This document shows positions 23,556 to 32,224 of a stretch of DNA of 32,245 nt, in pieces. A model generated the notes under the pieces. The model was not told where the DNA came from. It saw nothing but the letters and a program-made list of their open reading frames with translations, and did no database searches. Where the stretch lies: NCBI GenBank assembly GCA_012719955.1, contig JAAXZI010000125.1, forward strand, positions 1 to 32,245. Reading direction: 5' to 3'. The translations under genes and the position numbers were made by a program. This stretch comes from Phycisphaerae bacterium. Its GTDB lineage: Bacteria > Planctomycetota > Phycisphaerae > UBA1845 > PWPN01. Numbering within the stretch: position 1 is the stretch's first letter; each line of letters begins with the position of its first letter.

Positions 23556-25247
23556 TCACTTGCTGCTGTAAATGACGATATTGTCGTAGGTCCGCCCCTT
23601 GCCTTCGTAATCGCAATGGAAAAACGAATCGCCCCCGTAGTAGGGAGCGAGCTTCACGGGCGTATCCCGGCGGGCGTTCTCCAGATGCAGCAGCGCCAGG
23701 GGAGTGATAGAGTCGAACTTGGCGAAGCGCATCTCCGGCGAGTTGACGAAAAAGCCCTTGTGAAACTCCCGGGCAACGAGGTTGTCGCCGATCCGCCCGG
23801 CCAGACGCAGGTATGCGGCCTGTTTCGTGTTGCGATGTAGGTCCAGCAGGGCGAACACCAGGTATGGATCGGCGGCGGTGGTGGTCATATCGACGGCGGG
23901 CTCAGTGCCGGGGTTGCTGCCGATATCGCCCAACCTCAGGGCCCGGCCCATCGACCGTGCCGTCTCCCAAAGCAGTGGGTCGCCGGTCATGGTGGCGGCC
24001 AGTGAATAGGCCCAGAAGTGGCGGAAGTTGGCGTGACGTGGGCGCAAGAGATCCGGGTGAAGCGGGCCGGGCCGCTTCACATCCGCAGGAGAAAGCGGCG
24101 TCCCATCAATCAGCAGCATCCGGAAGCTGTTGTCTTTCGCGTCATAGGTATGCCTGGCGAATGCAAGCAGGTCACGGATGGCCAGTTGTCGGAAGGCGTT
24201 ACCCCGGTCTCCGAGTTGCTCGCCCAGCTTGAGCAGGCAGATCGTGCCCGGCCCGTATCGACCACCGTAGATGCTGGCGATTGTCGTCTCAGTCAGACGC
24301 TGGCCGAATTCAGGTCCGAACTGGGCCAGAAGCCGCTCGTTGCGGTAGTAGTTGTACACCTCGGCGGCCAAACCCGTTTCCGGATGGCGGATCTGTTCGT
24401 ACCGTTCGGCCAGGCGATGCGCCCACTCCAGCGGGCGCGGGTCCCCGGTGAACTCAGTCAGGCAGGCCGCCGCCAGCATCAGGTCAGTTCCCGTGCTAAT
24501 GAACGACAACCCCTGGCCTGAGAATGGCACCGGCCTGCCTGTATACGGCTCATCCCAAGTCGGCTTCACCGTCTGGCCGTAGATCCCGTGCCGGTTCATA
24601 TCCAGGTTGGCCCAGTTCTGCACGTGCGCGGCCCAGAAGCCGCGGACGAATCGGGCCGTGGCTTCGCGGTTGGCTTCCCACATGAGCTCGTAATGCGGGT
24701 AATGGAACTTGAGCTCATGCAGGACGCCCGTCTCCCAGAAAGCGGGGCGCGGCGTGCCCGTGGTCCAGTCTTTGTGGCTTTCGCCGACGATCTGATCGGA
24801 ATTCAAATCGACAAACACGTGACCGCCCCAGAAGAGCAGCCCATCACGGTACTGCAGATGCTCCAGGGCATAGCGGGTGGCCTCCAGAGCGGCTTGCCGA
24901 TAACGGGGATGGCCGGTCAGCGCGCTGAACCCATCCAGAACGCGGAACAGGTTCTGCTGGCTGGCCACGTTGCACATGATGGAGCGCTTGGGCATTTTCC
25001 AAGTCGCGGCGCAGTCGTCCGGCAGCACCCAGGTGGCCGGCTCGCGCGTATCGATGTTGAGTCCATCGATGAGCAGAGGCGTATGCTTCGGGCCGTAGAC
25101 ATCCCGGCCGTGTTGGAGCACGTTATCCGCAAACGTTCGTAGAACCGGCAGGTAGGAATCTGCCGGTTGACTGGCAGGCGGAGCTGGTTGGGCTGCCGCG
25201 ACAACCAGGGCGAACACGGACGCGAGGGGGATCGTTGTTGAGAACAT
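23556..25247 (-). CDS. Exported (alpha/alpha)-barrel polysaccharide-lyase-like protein (pectate-lyase-like)
   Basis: The 563-residue product has a signal peptide (to about residue 20) followed by a Pro/Ala/Ser/Gln segment. The body is rich in amphipathic helices with repeated aromatic-His motifs (NVASQQNLFRVLDG, YRQAALEATRYAL, LLFWGGHVFVDL, HYPHYELMWE, AHVQNWANLDMNRHG). This is the style of alpha/alpha-toroid lyases and of proteins labelled pectate lyase in Planctomycetota. That family label is from memory of similar sequences; catalytic residues are not certain. The ATG at 25247 has a -35/-10 pair ending six nt upstream, suggesting a leaderless mRNA. It converges on the GH16 gene, and both would act on exported glycans. 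Confidence 0.62.
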   Translation of the reverse strand: MFSTTIPLASVFALVVAAAQPAPPASQPADSYLPVLRTFADNVLQHGRDVYGPKHTPLLIDGLNIDTREPATWVLPDDCAATWKMPKRSIMCNVASQQNLFRVLDGFSALTGHPRYRQAALEATRYALEHLQYRDGLLFWGGHVFVDLNSDQIVGESHKDWTTGTPRPAFWETGVLHELKFHYPHYELMWEANREATARFVRGFWAAHVQNWANLDMNRHGIYGQTVKPTWDEPYTGRPVPFSGQGLSFISTGTDLMLAAACLTEFTGDPRPLEWAHRLAERYEQIRHPETGLAAEVYNYYRNERLLAQFGPEFGQRLTETTIASIYGGRYGPGTICLLKLGEQLGDRGNAFRQLAIRDLLAFARHTYDAKDNSFRMLLIDGTPLSPADVKRPGPLHPDLLRPRHANFRHFWAYSLAATMTGDPLLWETARSMGRALRLGDIGSNPGTEPAVDMTTTAADPYLVFALLDLHRNTKQAAYLRLAGRIGDNLVAREFHKGFFVNSPEMRFAKFDSITPLALLHLENARRDTPVKLAPYYGGDSFFHCDYEGKGRTYDNIVIYSSK

Positions 25248-25253
25248 GTCCTG

Positions 25254-25283
25254 ATTATGCCGGCCCAACCATGAGTGTGTCGA
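25254..25283 (-). promoter_or_regulatory. Candidate promoter of the lyase-like gene, implying a leaderless mRNA
   Basis: On the minus strand TCGACA (25283-25278) and CATAAT (25259-25254) are 18 nt apart, each matching consensus at 5 of 6. The -10 ends six nt before the ATG at 25247, so the start point is expected at the A of the ATG. There is no normally spaced ribosome site. Confidence 0.5.
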
Positions 25284-25333
25284 GGGGGCCGGCCGTCTTC
25301 GCCGGGGGGGGTGAGACAAATATTAAACCTTCC

Positions 25334-25361
25334 TTGATGAGTTGTCCGTAGGAGGAATAAT
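25334..25361 (+). promoter_or_regulatory. Candidate promoter of treZ-malQ
   Basis: TTGATG (25334-25339) and AATAAT (25356-25361) lie 16 nt apart, matching consensus at 4 and 5 of 6. The predicted leader is about 106 nt. An embedded GGAGG before a TTG leads only to a five-codon frame. Confidence 0.45.
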
Positions 25362-25473
25362 TGGCGAAGGAATAGTGGATGTCGCCGCCATCAGTTCACA
25401 AAGGGAGAAATGGTGTGACAATCCGAGGTTCGTGCGTCATGCGAGGGCGGGTGTGCTCTCGGGAGGTGAACGC

Positions 25474-27222
25474 ATGACCGAATTTCAGGTCTGGGCGCCT
25501 TACGTGAAATCGGTTCAGCTTGAACTGGCCGGCAGACGCATCCCCATGAACGCCGGCGAACTCGGCTGGTGGCGCGTCGAGGTGGCCGAGGCTTCGGCGG
25601 GAACGGATTACGGCTTTGTCCTCGACGGCGGCGGCCCATTGCCTGATCCTCGCTCGCCGTGGCAGCCGCATGGGGTACACGGCCTTTCACGCCTGGTGGA
25701 TCACGGCCCGTTCGTATGGCATGACCGGCAGTGGCAGGCCCCGCCGTTGAGTTCCGGGCTGGTGTACGAATTGCACGTGGGGACTTTCACGCCGGAAGGG
25801 ACTTTTGAGGCGGCCATCGAGCGGCTGGATTACCTGCGCGACCTGGGCGTCACGCACGTGGAGTTGATGCCGGTGAGCGAGTTTTCCGGCCGGCGGGGCT
25901 GGGGCTATGACGGCGTTGACTTGTACGCGCCCCATCACGCCTACGGCGGCCCCGAGGGACTGAAGCGCCTGGTCGACGCCTGCCACGGATGCGGTCTGGC
26001 CGTGTTGCTGGACGTGGTCTACAACCATCTCGGACCGGCCGGTAATTATCTCAACCGTTTCGGCCCGTATCTGACGGACTGGTACAAGACTCCCTGGGGG
26101 CCGGCGGTCAACCTCGATGGGGCTCGCAGCGATGAGGTGCGCCGATTCCTGATTGATAACGCGCTGATGTGGCTGCGCGATTACCACTTCGACGGCCTGC
26201 GCATTGACGCCATCCACGCCTTCCACGATGTGTCCGCGGTGCATTTCCTGGAACAACTGGCCATCGAGGTGGAGCAGTTGGAAGCCATCCTGGGGCGGCG
26301 CCTGGTGCTGATCGCCGAGAGCGATCTTAACGATCCGCGGGTAGTTCGATCACGCGAGGCCGGTGGCTTGGGCATGCATGCCCAATGGAACGATGATTTC
26401 CATCACGCGCTGCACGCCGTGCTCACCGGAGAACGCAACGGCTATTACGAGGATTTCGGCCGGCTCGCGCAGGTGGCGCGGGCCCTTCAGCGGGCCTACG
26501 TGTATGACGGACAGTATTCGCGCCACCGCTGGCGGCGTCACGGCCGGCCGGTCGGCGGTCTTCCGGGCCATCGCTTTGTGGGCTATCTGCAGAACCATGA
26601 CCAGATTGGCAACCGGGCCCAGGGCGAGCGAATCAGTCAACTCGTCAGCCTGGGGCGGTTGAAGATCGGCGCGGCCCTGGTGTTGACCTCTCCCTTTGTG
26701 CCCATGCTCTTTCAGGGCGAGGAGTGGGGGGCGAGCACGCCGTTTCAGTATTTCACGGATCATCAGGACCCGGCCCTGGCCAAGGCGGTCACGGAGGGCC
26801 GGCGCCGGGAGTTCTCGACCTTCGGTTGGAAGCCGGAAGAGGTGCCCGATCCGCAGGCGTTGACGACGTTCGAGCGTTCACGGCTGAATTGGGATGAGCG
26901 GCACCGTGCCCCGCACGCGGAAATCCTCGAGGGGTATCGCCGGTTGATTCGCCTGCGGCGAAACGTTCCGGCACTGCGCGATGGTCGATTGAGCGAAGTA
27001 CGCACCCGCTTTGACGAAGAGGCCTGTTGGCTGGTCGTGGAGCGGGGGCCGATCGCGGTGGCCTGCAACCTGGCCGACAAAGCCCAGCGGGTGGCGATCA
27101 GTGAAGGCTGCGGACGGGAGCTGCTTCTCAGCTCGGATGCCGGCATTCGAATCGTGCCCAATGGCCTGGAACTGCCGCCCGAATCAGTGGCCATCCTTGG
27201 GCCGGGGGGCATAGCGGTATGA
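25474..27222 (+). CDS. treZ: Malto-oligosyltrehalose trehalohydrolase (GH13)
   Basis: The enzyme cleaves the internal alpha-1,4 bond next to the terminal trehalose of maltooligosyltrehalose, releasing trehalose. An N-terminal beta-domain (FQVWAPYVKSVQL) precedes a TIM barrel with the GH13 catalytic residues Asp245 (GLRIDAIH), Glu282 (LIAESDL) and Asp376 (LQNHDQIGNR), then a C-terminal beta-domain. The GWGYDGVDLYAPHHAYGG segment is typical of TreZ. The 582-residue length fits the family. GGAGGTGA just before the ATG at 25474 decides the start, although the frame is open from 25342. The stop overlaps the malQ ATG as ATGA. TreY, its usual partner, is not in the window. The product is cytoplasmic. 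Confidence 0.95.
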   Translation: MTEFQVWAPYVKSVQLELAGRRIPMNAGELGWWRVEVAEASAGTDYGFVLDGGGPLPDPRSPWQPHGVHGLSRLVDHGPFVWHDRQWQAPPLSSGLVYELHVGTFTPEGTFEAAIERLDYLRDLGVTHVELMPVSEFSGRRGWGYDGVDLYAPHHAYGGPEGLKRLVDACHGCGLAVLLDVVYNHLGPAGNYLNRFGPYLTDWYKTPWGPAVNLDGARSDEVRRFLIDNALMWLRDYHFDGLRIDAIHAFHDVSAVHFLEQLAIEVEQLEAILGRRLVLIAESDLNDPRVVRSREAGGLGMHAQWNDDFHHALHAVLTGERNGYYEDFGRLAQVARALQRAYVYDGQYSRHRWRRHGRPVGGLPGHRFVGYLQNHDQIGNRAQGERISQLVSLGRLKIGAALVLTSPFVPMLFQGEEWGASTPFQYFTDHQDPALAKAVTEGRRREFSTFGWKPEEVPDPQALTTFERSRLNWDERHRAPHAEILEGYRRLIRLRRNVPALRDGRLSEVRTRFDEEACWLVVERGPIAVACNLADKAQRVAISEGCGRELLLSSDAGIRIVPNGLELPPESVAILGPGGIAV

Positions 27223-29099
27223 GCGCGCGGACGAACAAACGGCTGCGGCGCGTCTGCACGGCGGATGCGTGGGGCATCTACAGCGGTTACGCAGATGCCG
27301 GGGGAAAATGGCGGCCGATTCGCCCCCGGACGCGTCAGGCCATCCGGGCGGCGATGGGAGCCGGCCGGGCGGCGCGGCCCGCCGACCGGGCCGCGGTTCG
27401 TGTTCTCCGGCAGGGCGAGTCGTTCAAGGTCTCCGCGCCATCTGAGCTGGTGCTTGAGGGCGGCGGCGTTCTGCACATTGCGGGCGAATGGCCGCGCCGC
27501 GTCCCGTTGGGTTATCACATGCTGCGCCCATCCCGGGGTAAGACGTGGACGTGGCTGATCGTGACGCCGGGGCAATGCTACCTGCCGGAGAATCTTCCCA
27601 CCTGGGGTTGGTCGGTGCAGTTGTACGCGCTGCGTTCGTCGAAGAGCTGGGGCATGGGCGATCTTCGCGATTTGCGGCGACTGGCCCGCTGGTCGGCGAA
27701 CGAGCTGGGGGCGGGCGTATTGCAGGTCAACCCGCTGTGCGCGGTCGCGCCGGTGTTGCCGCAGCAGGCCAGTCCGTATTATCCGAGCAGCCGGTGTTTT
27801 CGGAATCCTCTGTACCTCTGCATCGACGAGGTGCCGGGGGCTTCGTCGCGGGAGCTGGGTCTGGCCTCGCTGGCCGAACAGGGCAGACGGCTCAACGGGG
27901 AGCCGCATATTGACCGGGACGCGGTGTTTTGCCTGAAGATGGAGGCGCTCCGGCGGATCTATGCCCGGTTCTCCGGCAATCCCGACTATGGCGCGTACTG
28001 TGACCGCCAGGGTCGATTGCTCGATCAGTTCGCCACCTTCTGCGCCTTGACCGAGCTGCATGGTCCGGACTGGAGAAGCTGGCCGAGGGCCTATCGACAT
28101 CCGGCCTCCCCGGCAGTCGAGCGGTTCATGGTGGAGGAGGCCGGTCGCATCGGCTTCCATAAGTGGCTGCAATGGCTGCTGGAGGAGCAGTTTCGCCGGG
28201 CTAGTGCGGAGATCGGGATCGTGCAGGATCTGCCGGTGGGCATGGATCCCGGCGGCGCGGATGCGTGGCTGTGGCAGGACGTGCTGGCCGGCGAGGCTCA
28301 CATCGGCGCGCCGCCGGACCCGTTCAACACGCTGGGGCAGGACTGGGGCTTGCCGCCGTTCGTGGCTCACAAGCTGCGGGCGGCGGGCTACGGGCCTTTC
28401 GCGGAGACTTTGCGGGCTAATCTGCGCGACGCCGGCGGGTTGCGGATCGATCATGCCATGGGGTTGTTCCGCTTGTTCTGGATTCCGGCAGGGGCGCCGC
28501 CGGAAGCGGGGGGCTATGTCCGCTATCCGGCCGATGATCTGCTGGGCCTTCTCGCGCTGGAGAGCCATCGCCACCGGACGCTCATGGTGGGCGAAGACCT
28601 CGGGACGGTGGAGCCCGGTATGCGTGAGCAACTCGCCGCCCACCGCGTTCTTTCCTCCCGGCTGCTCTGGTTTGAACCCGCCGCCGTCGAAGACTACCCG
28701 GAACTGAGCCTCGCGGCCGTCACCACGCACGACCTGCCGACCATCGCGGGCCTGTGGACCGGCAGCGATCTGGCCGCCCAGAGGCGGATCGGGCGGCCCG
28801 TGGACGAGAGGGTTTTCGCGAACATGCGCAAACGGCTCCGGCGGATGACGAGGCTTCGCGAGAACGCCTCCGTTCGAGAGGTGATCCGGCGAACGTATCG
28901 GCTTCTGGCGGAAACGCCGTCGATGGTCCTGGTGGCTACGCTGGAGGATGTGCTGGGAGTGCGCGAGCGGCCGAACATGCCCGGCACGGTGGATGAGTGG
29001 CCCAACTGGTGTATCGCGCTGCCCAAGCCGCTGGAAGCCATCGAGCGTGATCCGCTGGTGCGGGCGATAGGGCGGACGCTGAATCGACGCACCGGTTGA
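27219..29099 (+). CDS. malQ: 4-alpha-glucanotransferase (amylomaltase, GH77)
   Basis: The enzyme transfers alpha-1,4-glucan segments between maltodextrins in the cytoplasm. The 626-residue protein has an N-terminal extension (~110 residues, MalQ-N-like beta region), then the GH77 barrel: DPFNTLGQDWGLPPF, nucleophile Asp411 in GLRIDHAMGL, acid/base Glu459 in VGEDLGTV, and Asp505 in TTHDLPT. Start and upstream stop share ATGA, so translation is coupled to treZ. Together they would produce glucose, longer maltodextrin and trehalose from glycogen-like glucan. After the stop lie two short GC hairpins but no T-run. Confidence 0.96.
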   Translation: MSARTNKRLRRVCTADAWGIYSGYADAGGKWRPIRPRTRQAIRAAMGAGRAARPADRAAVRVLRQGESFKVSAPSELVLEGGGVLHIAGEWPRRVPLGYHMLRPSRGKTWTWLIVTPGQCYLPENLPTWGWSVQLYALRSSKSWGMGDLRDLRRLARWSANELGAGVLQVNPLCAVAPVLPQQASPYYPSSRCFRNPLYLCIDEVPGASSRELGLASLAEQGRRLNGEPHIDRDAVFCLKMEALRRIYARFSGNPDYGAYCDRQGRLLDQFATFCALTELHGPDWRSWPRAYRHPASPAVERFMVEEAGRIGFHKWLQWLLEEQFRRASAEIGIVQDLPVGMDPGGADAWLWQDVLAGEAHIGAPPDPFNTLGQDWGLPPFVAHKLRAAGYGPFAETLRANLRDAGGLRIDHAMGLFRLFWIPAGAPPEAGGYVRYPADDLLGLLALESHRHRTLMVGEDLGTVEPGMREQLAAHRVLSSRLLWFEPAAVEDYPELSLAAVTTHDLPTIAGLWTGSDLAAQRRIGRPVDERVFANMRKRLRRMTRLRENASVREVIRRTYRLLAETPSMVLVATLEDVLGVRERPNMPGTVDEWPNWCIALPKPLEAIERDPLVRAIGRTLNRRTG

Positions 29100-29100
29100 C

Positions 29101-29137
29101 CGGCACGACACGGGGTGCCGCACGAGGCCACGGCCTC
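29101..29137 (+). terminator. Tandem GC hairpins after malQ
   Basis: CGGCAC-8 nt-GTGCCG (29101-29120) begins directly after the malQ stop, and GAGGC-CACG-GCCTC (29124-29137) follows. There is no T-run, so they may stabilise the 3' end or act only as a weak or Rho-assisted stop. Confidence 0.3.
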
Positions 29138-29266
29138 CTGTCCCTGAGGGGATCATTCCTCACGGCCGGCTAACCTCCGGGGATCGGCCGGGGTCTACGC
29201 TGGAGGGGGATAAAAACCGGTCCATGGAGGGAAGAGGCGGCGCGTCCACGTCGAGGAGATAGTGAA

Positions 29267-29728
29267 ATGAAAATGCGATGGGCATTGGGTTTGGTCGTCC
29301 TGTGTAGCCTGGCGGCGGGGCTGATGACCATGAGGGCGGACGATGGCCGGGAACTCAGGGAGTTAGCCAGACGGGTGGATAAGCTGGAGCGATCCCAGAA
29401 TGAGATCAACCAGGCGGTGGGGCGGCTGACCAAGTCCATAGCGGATCTGGAAAAGCGGATGGGGGCGAACCAACGTTCGGCCGGGAATGACAGGACGGAT
29501 CGCGAGCAACAGGAGAAGCGAATCAATCAGTTGGAGAAGCGGCTGGCGGATTTGTCGAAGGCCGTGACCACGCTTCAGAAGCAGGTCTCGCCGCAGGGCG
29601 ATGTGCCGGCTGCCCTCGACAAGAAGTTCGATGAGCGGACCGTGAAGCTGGCCGAATGGTTCGACCAGTACCACCCCAACAGCAACACCAGCTACCATCA
29701 TCGCAACGAGATCAAGCGGATCCGCTGA
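29267..29728 (+). CDS. Small exported coiled-coil protein of unknown function
   Basis: The 153-residue product starts at an ATG eight nt after AGGAG. A signal peptide or N-terminal anchor covers about residues 1-24 (KMRWALGLVVLCSLAAGLMTMRA). Heptad-rich charged helices at about 28-110 (LARRVDKLERSQNEI, RLTKSIADLEKRM, RINQLEKRLADLSKAV) predict a coiled coil. The tail is rich in Asn, Tyr and His (YHPNSNTSYHHRNE). I do not recognise a family; it may be a periplasmic scaffold or spacer protein. It converges on the heparinase-type gene, 48 nt away. Confidence 0.72.
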   Translation: MKMRWALGLVVLCSLAAGLMTMRADDGRELRELARRVDKLERSQNEINQAVGRLTKSIADLEKRMGANQRSAGNDRTDREQQEKRINQLEKRLADLSKAVTTLQKQVSPQGDVPAALDKKFDERTVKLAEWFDQYHPNSNTSYHHRNEIKRIR

Positions 29729-29776
29729 TCCACGCAGCGAGCGCAGGCGGCGACGTGACCACCAGGTTCACGGAGC

Positions 29777-32158
29777 TTATTTTTCGAAGGTGCCGGTGGT
29801 TTCTCCCTTCGGATTGATGCGGGCCGCGGCGATGGTTTTCTGCGTTTGAAGCGGGCCGTATGTGAGCGTTCCACCGGGCTGGCGGCGGAGCAGGACGACG
29901 GCCTTGCCGGTGGATAGGTTCGCTTCGAGGGCGGTGCCGCCGTCGATGGGGATCAACCGGCAGGCGTCGGGAGGTTGCTGGCCGGTGCGGTAGGGGCGCA
30001 GGATGGTGATGAACTCACATTCCCGTCGGGGTGCATCGGTTGCGGCGGTCAGGTGGTATTCGGTGAGCTTGATCCGCGGCCGGGGCGGCGGGTCGAACTG
30101 GTCGGTCTGGGTGATGTTCAATGCCTGAGGGGTCAGGAAGGCGACGTCGCAGCTTGCCTCGGCGTGGGTGACGTGCACGCGTTGGTTCTCCAACAATTGC
30201 ATCCGGGCAGGCGAGTGCAGGCGCCATTCGAAGCGTGCGGGGGCCGGGGCTTCCAAAAGATCGTGGATGACGATCAATTCCGGCTTGATGAACAGAATCT
30301 CGCGGGTGAAGCGATTCAGCTTGCCGTCGTAGGCGGGGCCGGCCTCGCCGGAGACGAAGTCAAAATCGTCGGTGGTGGCGAAATCGAGGATGCGTCCCGT
30401 CGCCCGGGGAGAGTGGGCGAGCTGGCCTTCGCCGTCAACGGTGATCGAGTTGGTGCTCTTGGTGTGCCACATCCACTTGGCGTGATGTTCGCTGCCGTAG
30501 ATATCGCGCCAGCCGCTGCTGATGAACAGAGGGGTGCCGAAGGCGGAGAGCAGGAAGGCGTTGTTCGCGTCGTAGCCGTGGCTTTGTGTGCCGAAGGGGC
30601 TGGACTTGAAGAGAATTTGGACGTTGTCCTTCGCGTTGAGCAGGTTGGAGTTCAGGGCCGCCTGGCCGGTGCCGCGGAACAGGCGGGCGGTAGGCAGGTC
30701 GGTGGGCTGCCGGCCCTGGATGGGAGGCCGCGTGCTGCGCAGGAAGCCGACATAACCCGGCTGTCTGGCGGGCTTTCCGTGAGCTTCGACGTACCACCGC
30801 CAGTAGGGGTTGCCGGCCTGACCGGCGAAGATCTGCATGAGGGGCACATTGCCGGAGGATTTAAGCCTTCCGCAGAGATCGCCGAAGCCACCACCGTACG
30901 TGCCCGGCGGCTGAAGGTAGAGCGGGTAGTAACCGATCTGCGAAAAGTAAGGCTTCTGGTAAGCCTCAATGTTGAATGCGGAGCGTATGACGTCGGCCCA
31001 CCAGGTGAAGCGGTCGATGTAGCTTCGCCAATAGGCCATGCCTTCATGCCAGCCGCCGTCGTCGTCGCACCAGACGGGATAGGCGCAGTAGAAGACGTTC
31101 ATGGCGAACCACATCCATTCCTCGGCTTCGGGGATTTCATCCAGGAACGCGATGCCGACTTCGCCGAGAAAGTGCCAGGCCCGATTGGCATGGCTGCCGT
31201 AGGGACGCCAAATGTGCATGGGGCGCAGATGGTCGTACATTTCCCGGCCGCGGACGCGCATGACCTTCCGGCAGATGTCGCGTTCCTGTTCGGTCAGCAG
31301 GTCGTAGAGGAAGGTGTATGTGCGGGTGAAGTAGTAGGCGTAGGGCATGCCGGCCTCGTCGTTGTAGCGATAGCCGGTGGCGCCTTTGGGGTCCCACCGG
31401 GCGGCATCGAGAAGCAGGCGACGGGCCAGTTGGCCGTACTGTTCGTTGCCGTCCAGCAGACGGACGAAGGCCAGGGTGGCCGCGGAGTCGAGGACGTTAA
31501 TCGTGTAGACGCGGTTGCCCCACCAGAGCTCGCGCCATTCCTCGCTGCCGCGCTTCATGCCGGGAGGATATTTCTTGGGTTCGGCCGTGGGCGGCGGGTC
31601 CTTGAGTAGCCGTTTGCACTGGCGGTCGAGCGCCTGGTATTCGGCCGAGAGGTTCGATCGAGCCTGCTGCCGGAGCCGGGGCAGGTCTTCCGGGCGGAGG
31701 AACAGCCGGGGATGAGCGCCGGGCACGCGGGCGCGCAGCTCGGCCCGATCCGGCATGGGCATCTCTGACGCTGACGAGCTGATGGTGAAGGATCGGACGG
31801 TGCTCCAGGCGGAGGGGACGCCGGCCTTGTTCACGGCGCGGAAGCGCCAGTGCCATGTCCCCGGCTCCAGAGCCTTAGGCGGGCAGTGGCAGTAAAGGTC
31901 GAGGTTAGCGGCCTCATATTGGACTTGCCGGAATTGATCATCGCGGGCAACTTGAAGGTGATAATGGGCGGCGTTGGATTGAGGGCGCCACACGAACGCC
32001 GGCGGTGTGACGTTGAGGGGCGTGTCGTTGGCCGGACGGAAGCCCCACTCGTTGGCGGCAGGCGGTGTCTCGTCCAGTGGCCAGCCGGGGGTCTGAGGCT
32101 GGGTGGCAGGGGCGGCTGTCAGAACGGATAGCGTCAGGATGAATGTTACGGGATTCAT
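29777..32158 (-). CDS. Exported DUF4962 / heparinase II/III-family polysaccharide lyase-like protein
   Basis: The 793-residue product has a signal peptide with the ATQP segment (TAAPATQPQTPG). Then come a fibronectin-III-like region (~45-125: FVWRPQSNAAHYHLQVA, ending ...W-S-T-V-R-S-F), an alpha/alpha-toroid part (~145-450: HPRLFLRPEDL, SHANRAWHFLGEVGIAFLDE, DDDGGWHEGMAYWRSYID), and a C-terminal beta-sandwich resembling heparinase II/III (~500-790: QSHGYDANNAFLLSAFGTPLF, SGEAGPAYDGKLNRFTREI). This is the DUF4962 plus heparinase arrangement of PL15-type exolyases for alginate or heparin/heparan. AAGGGGGG four nt before the ATG marks the start. The exact uronic-acid glycan is unknown; the lyase class is inferred. 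Confidence 0.82.
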   Translation of the reverse strand: MNPVTFILTLSVLTAAPATQPQTPGWPLDETPPAANEWGFRPANDTPLNVTPPAFVWRPQSNAAHYHLQVARDDQFRQVQYEAANLDLYCHCPPKALEPGTWHWRFRAVNKAGVPSAWSTVRSFTISSSASEMPMPDRAELRARVPGAHPRLFLRPEDLPRLRQQARSNLSAEYQALDRQCKRLLKDPPPTAEPKKYPPGMKRGSEEWRELWWGNRVYTINVLDSAATLAFVRLLDGNEQYGQLARRLLLDAARWDPKGATGYRYNDEAGMPYAYYFTRTYTFLYDLLTEQERDICRKVMRVRGREMYDHLRPMHIWRPYGSHANRAWHFLGEVGIAFLDEIPEAEEWMWFAMNVFYCAYPVWCDDDGGWHEGMAYWRSYIDRFTWWADVIRSAFNIEAYQKPYFSQIGYYPLYLQPPGTYGGGFGDLCGRLKSSGNVPLMQIFAGQAGNPYWRWYVEAHGKPARQPGYVGFLRSTRPPIQGRQPTDLPTARLFRGTGQAALNSNLLNAKDNVQILFKSSPFGTQSHGYDANNAFLLSAFGTPLFISSGWRDIYGSEHHAKWMWHTKSTNSITVDGEGQLAHSPRATGRILDFATTDDFDFVSGEAGPAYDGKLNRFTREILFIKPELIVIHDLLEAPAPARFEWRLHSPARMQLLENQRVHVTHAEASCDVAFLTPQALNITQTDQFDPPPRPRIKLTEYHLTAATDAPRRECEFITILRPYRTGQQPPDACRLIPIDGGTALEANLSTGKAVVLLRRQPGGTLTYGPLQTQKTIAAARINPKGETTGTFEK

Positions 32159-32224
32159 TCATTCCCCCCTTCTTTCAGATGGAGGATCGGTGTCGCCGCC
32201 GCGATGACGGCATTGAATGAGCAC

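Noticed and set aside
26763..29156. Long minus-strand open frame opposite treZ/malQ
   Set aside because: Arg/Pro-rich shadow with no recognisable domain; the plus strand encodes intact GH13 and GH77 enzymes.
29975..31609. Long plus-strand open frame opposite the heparinase-type gene
   Set aside because: Gly/Val/Ala-rich antisense shadow with no ribosome site; the minus-strand protein has clear domains.
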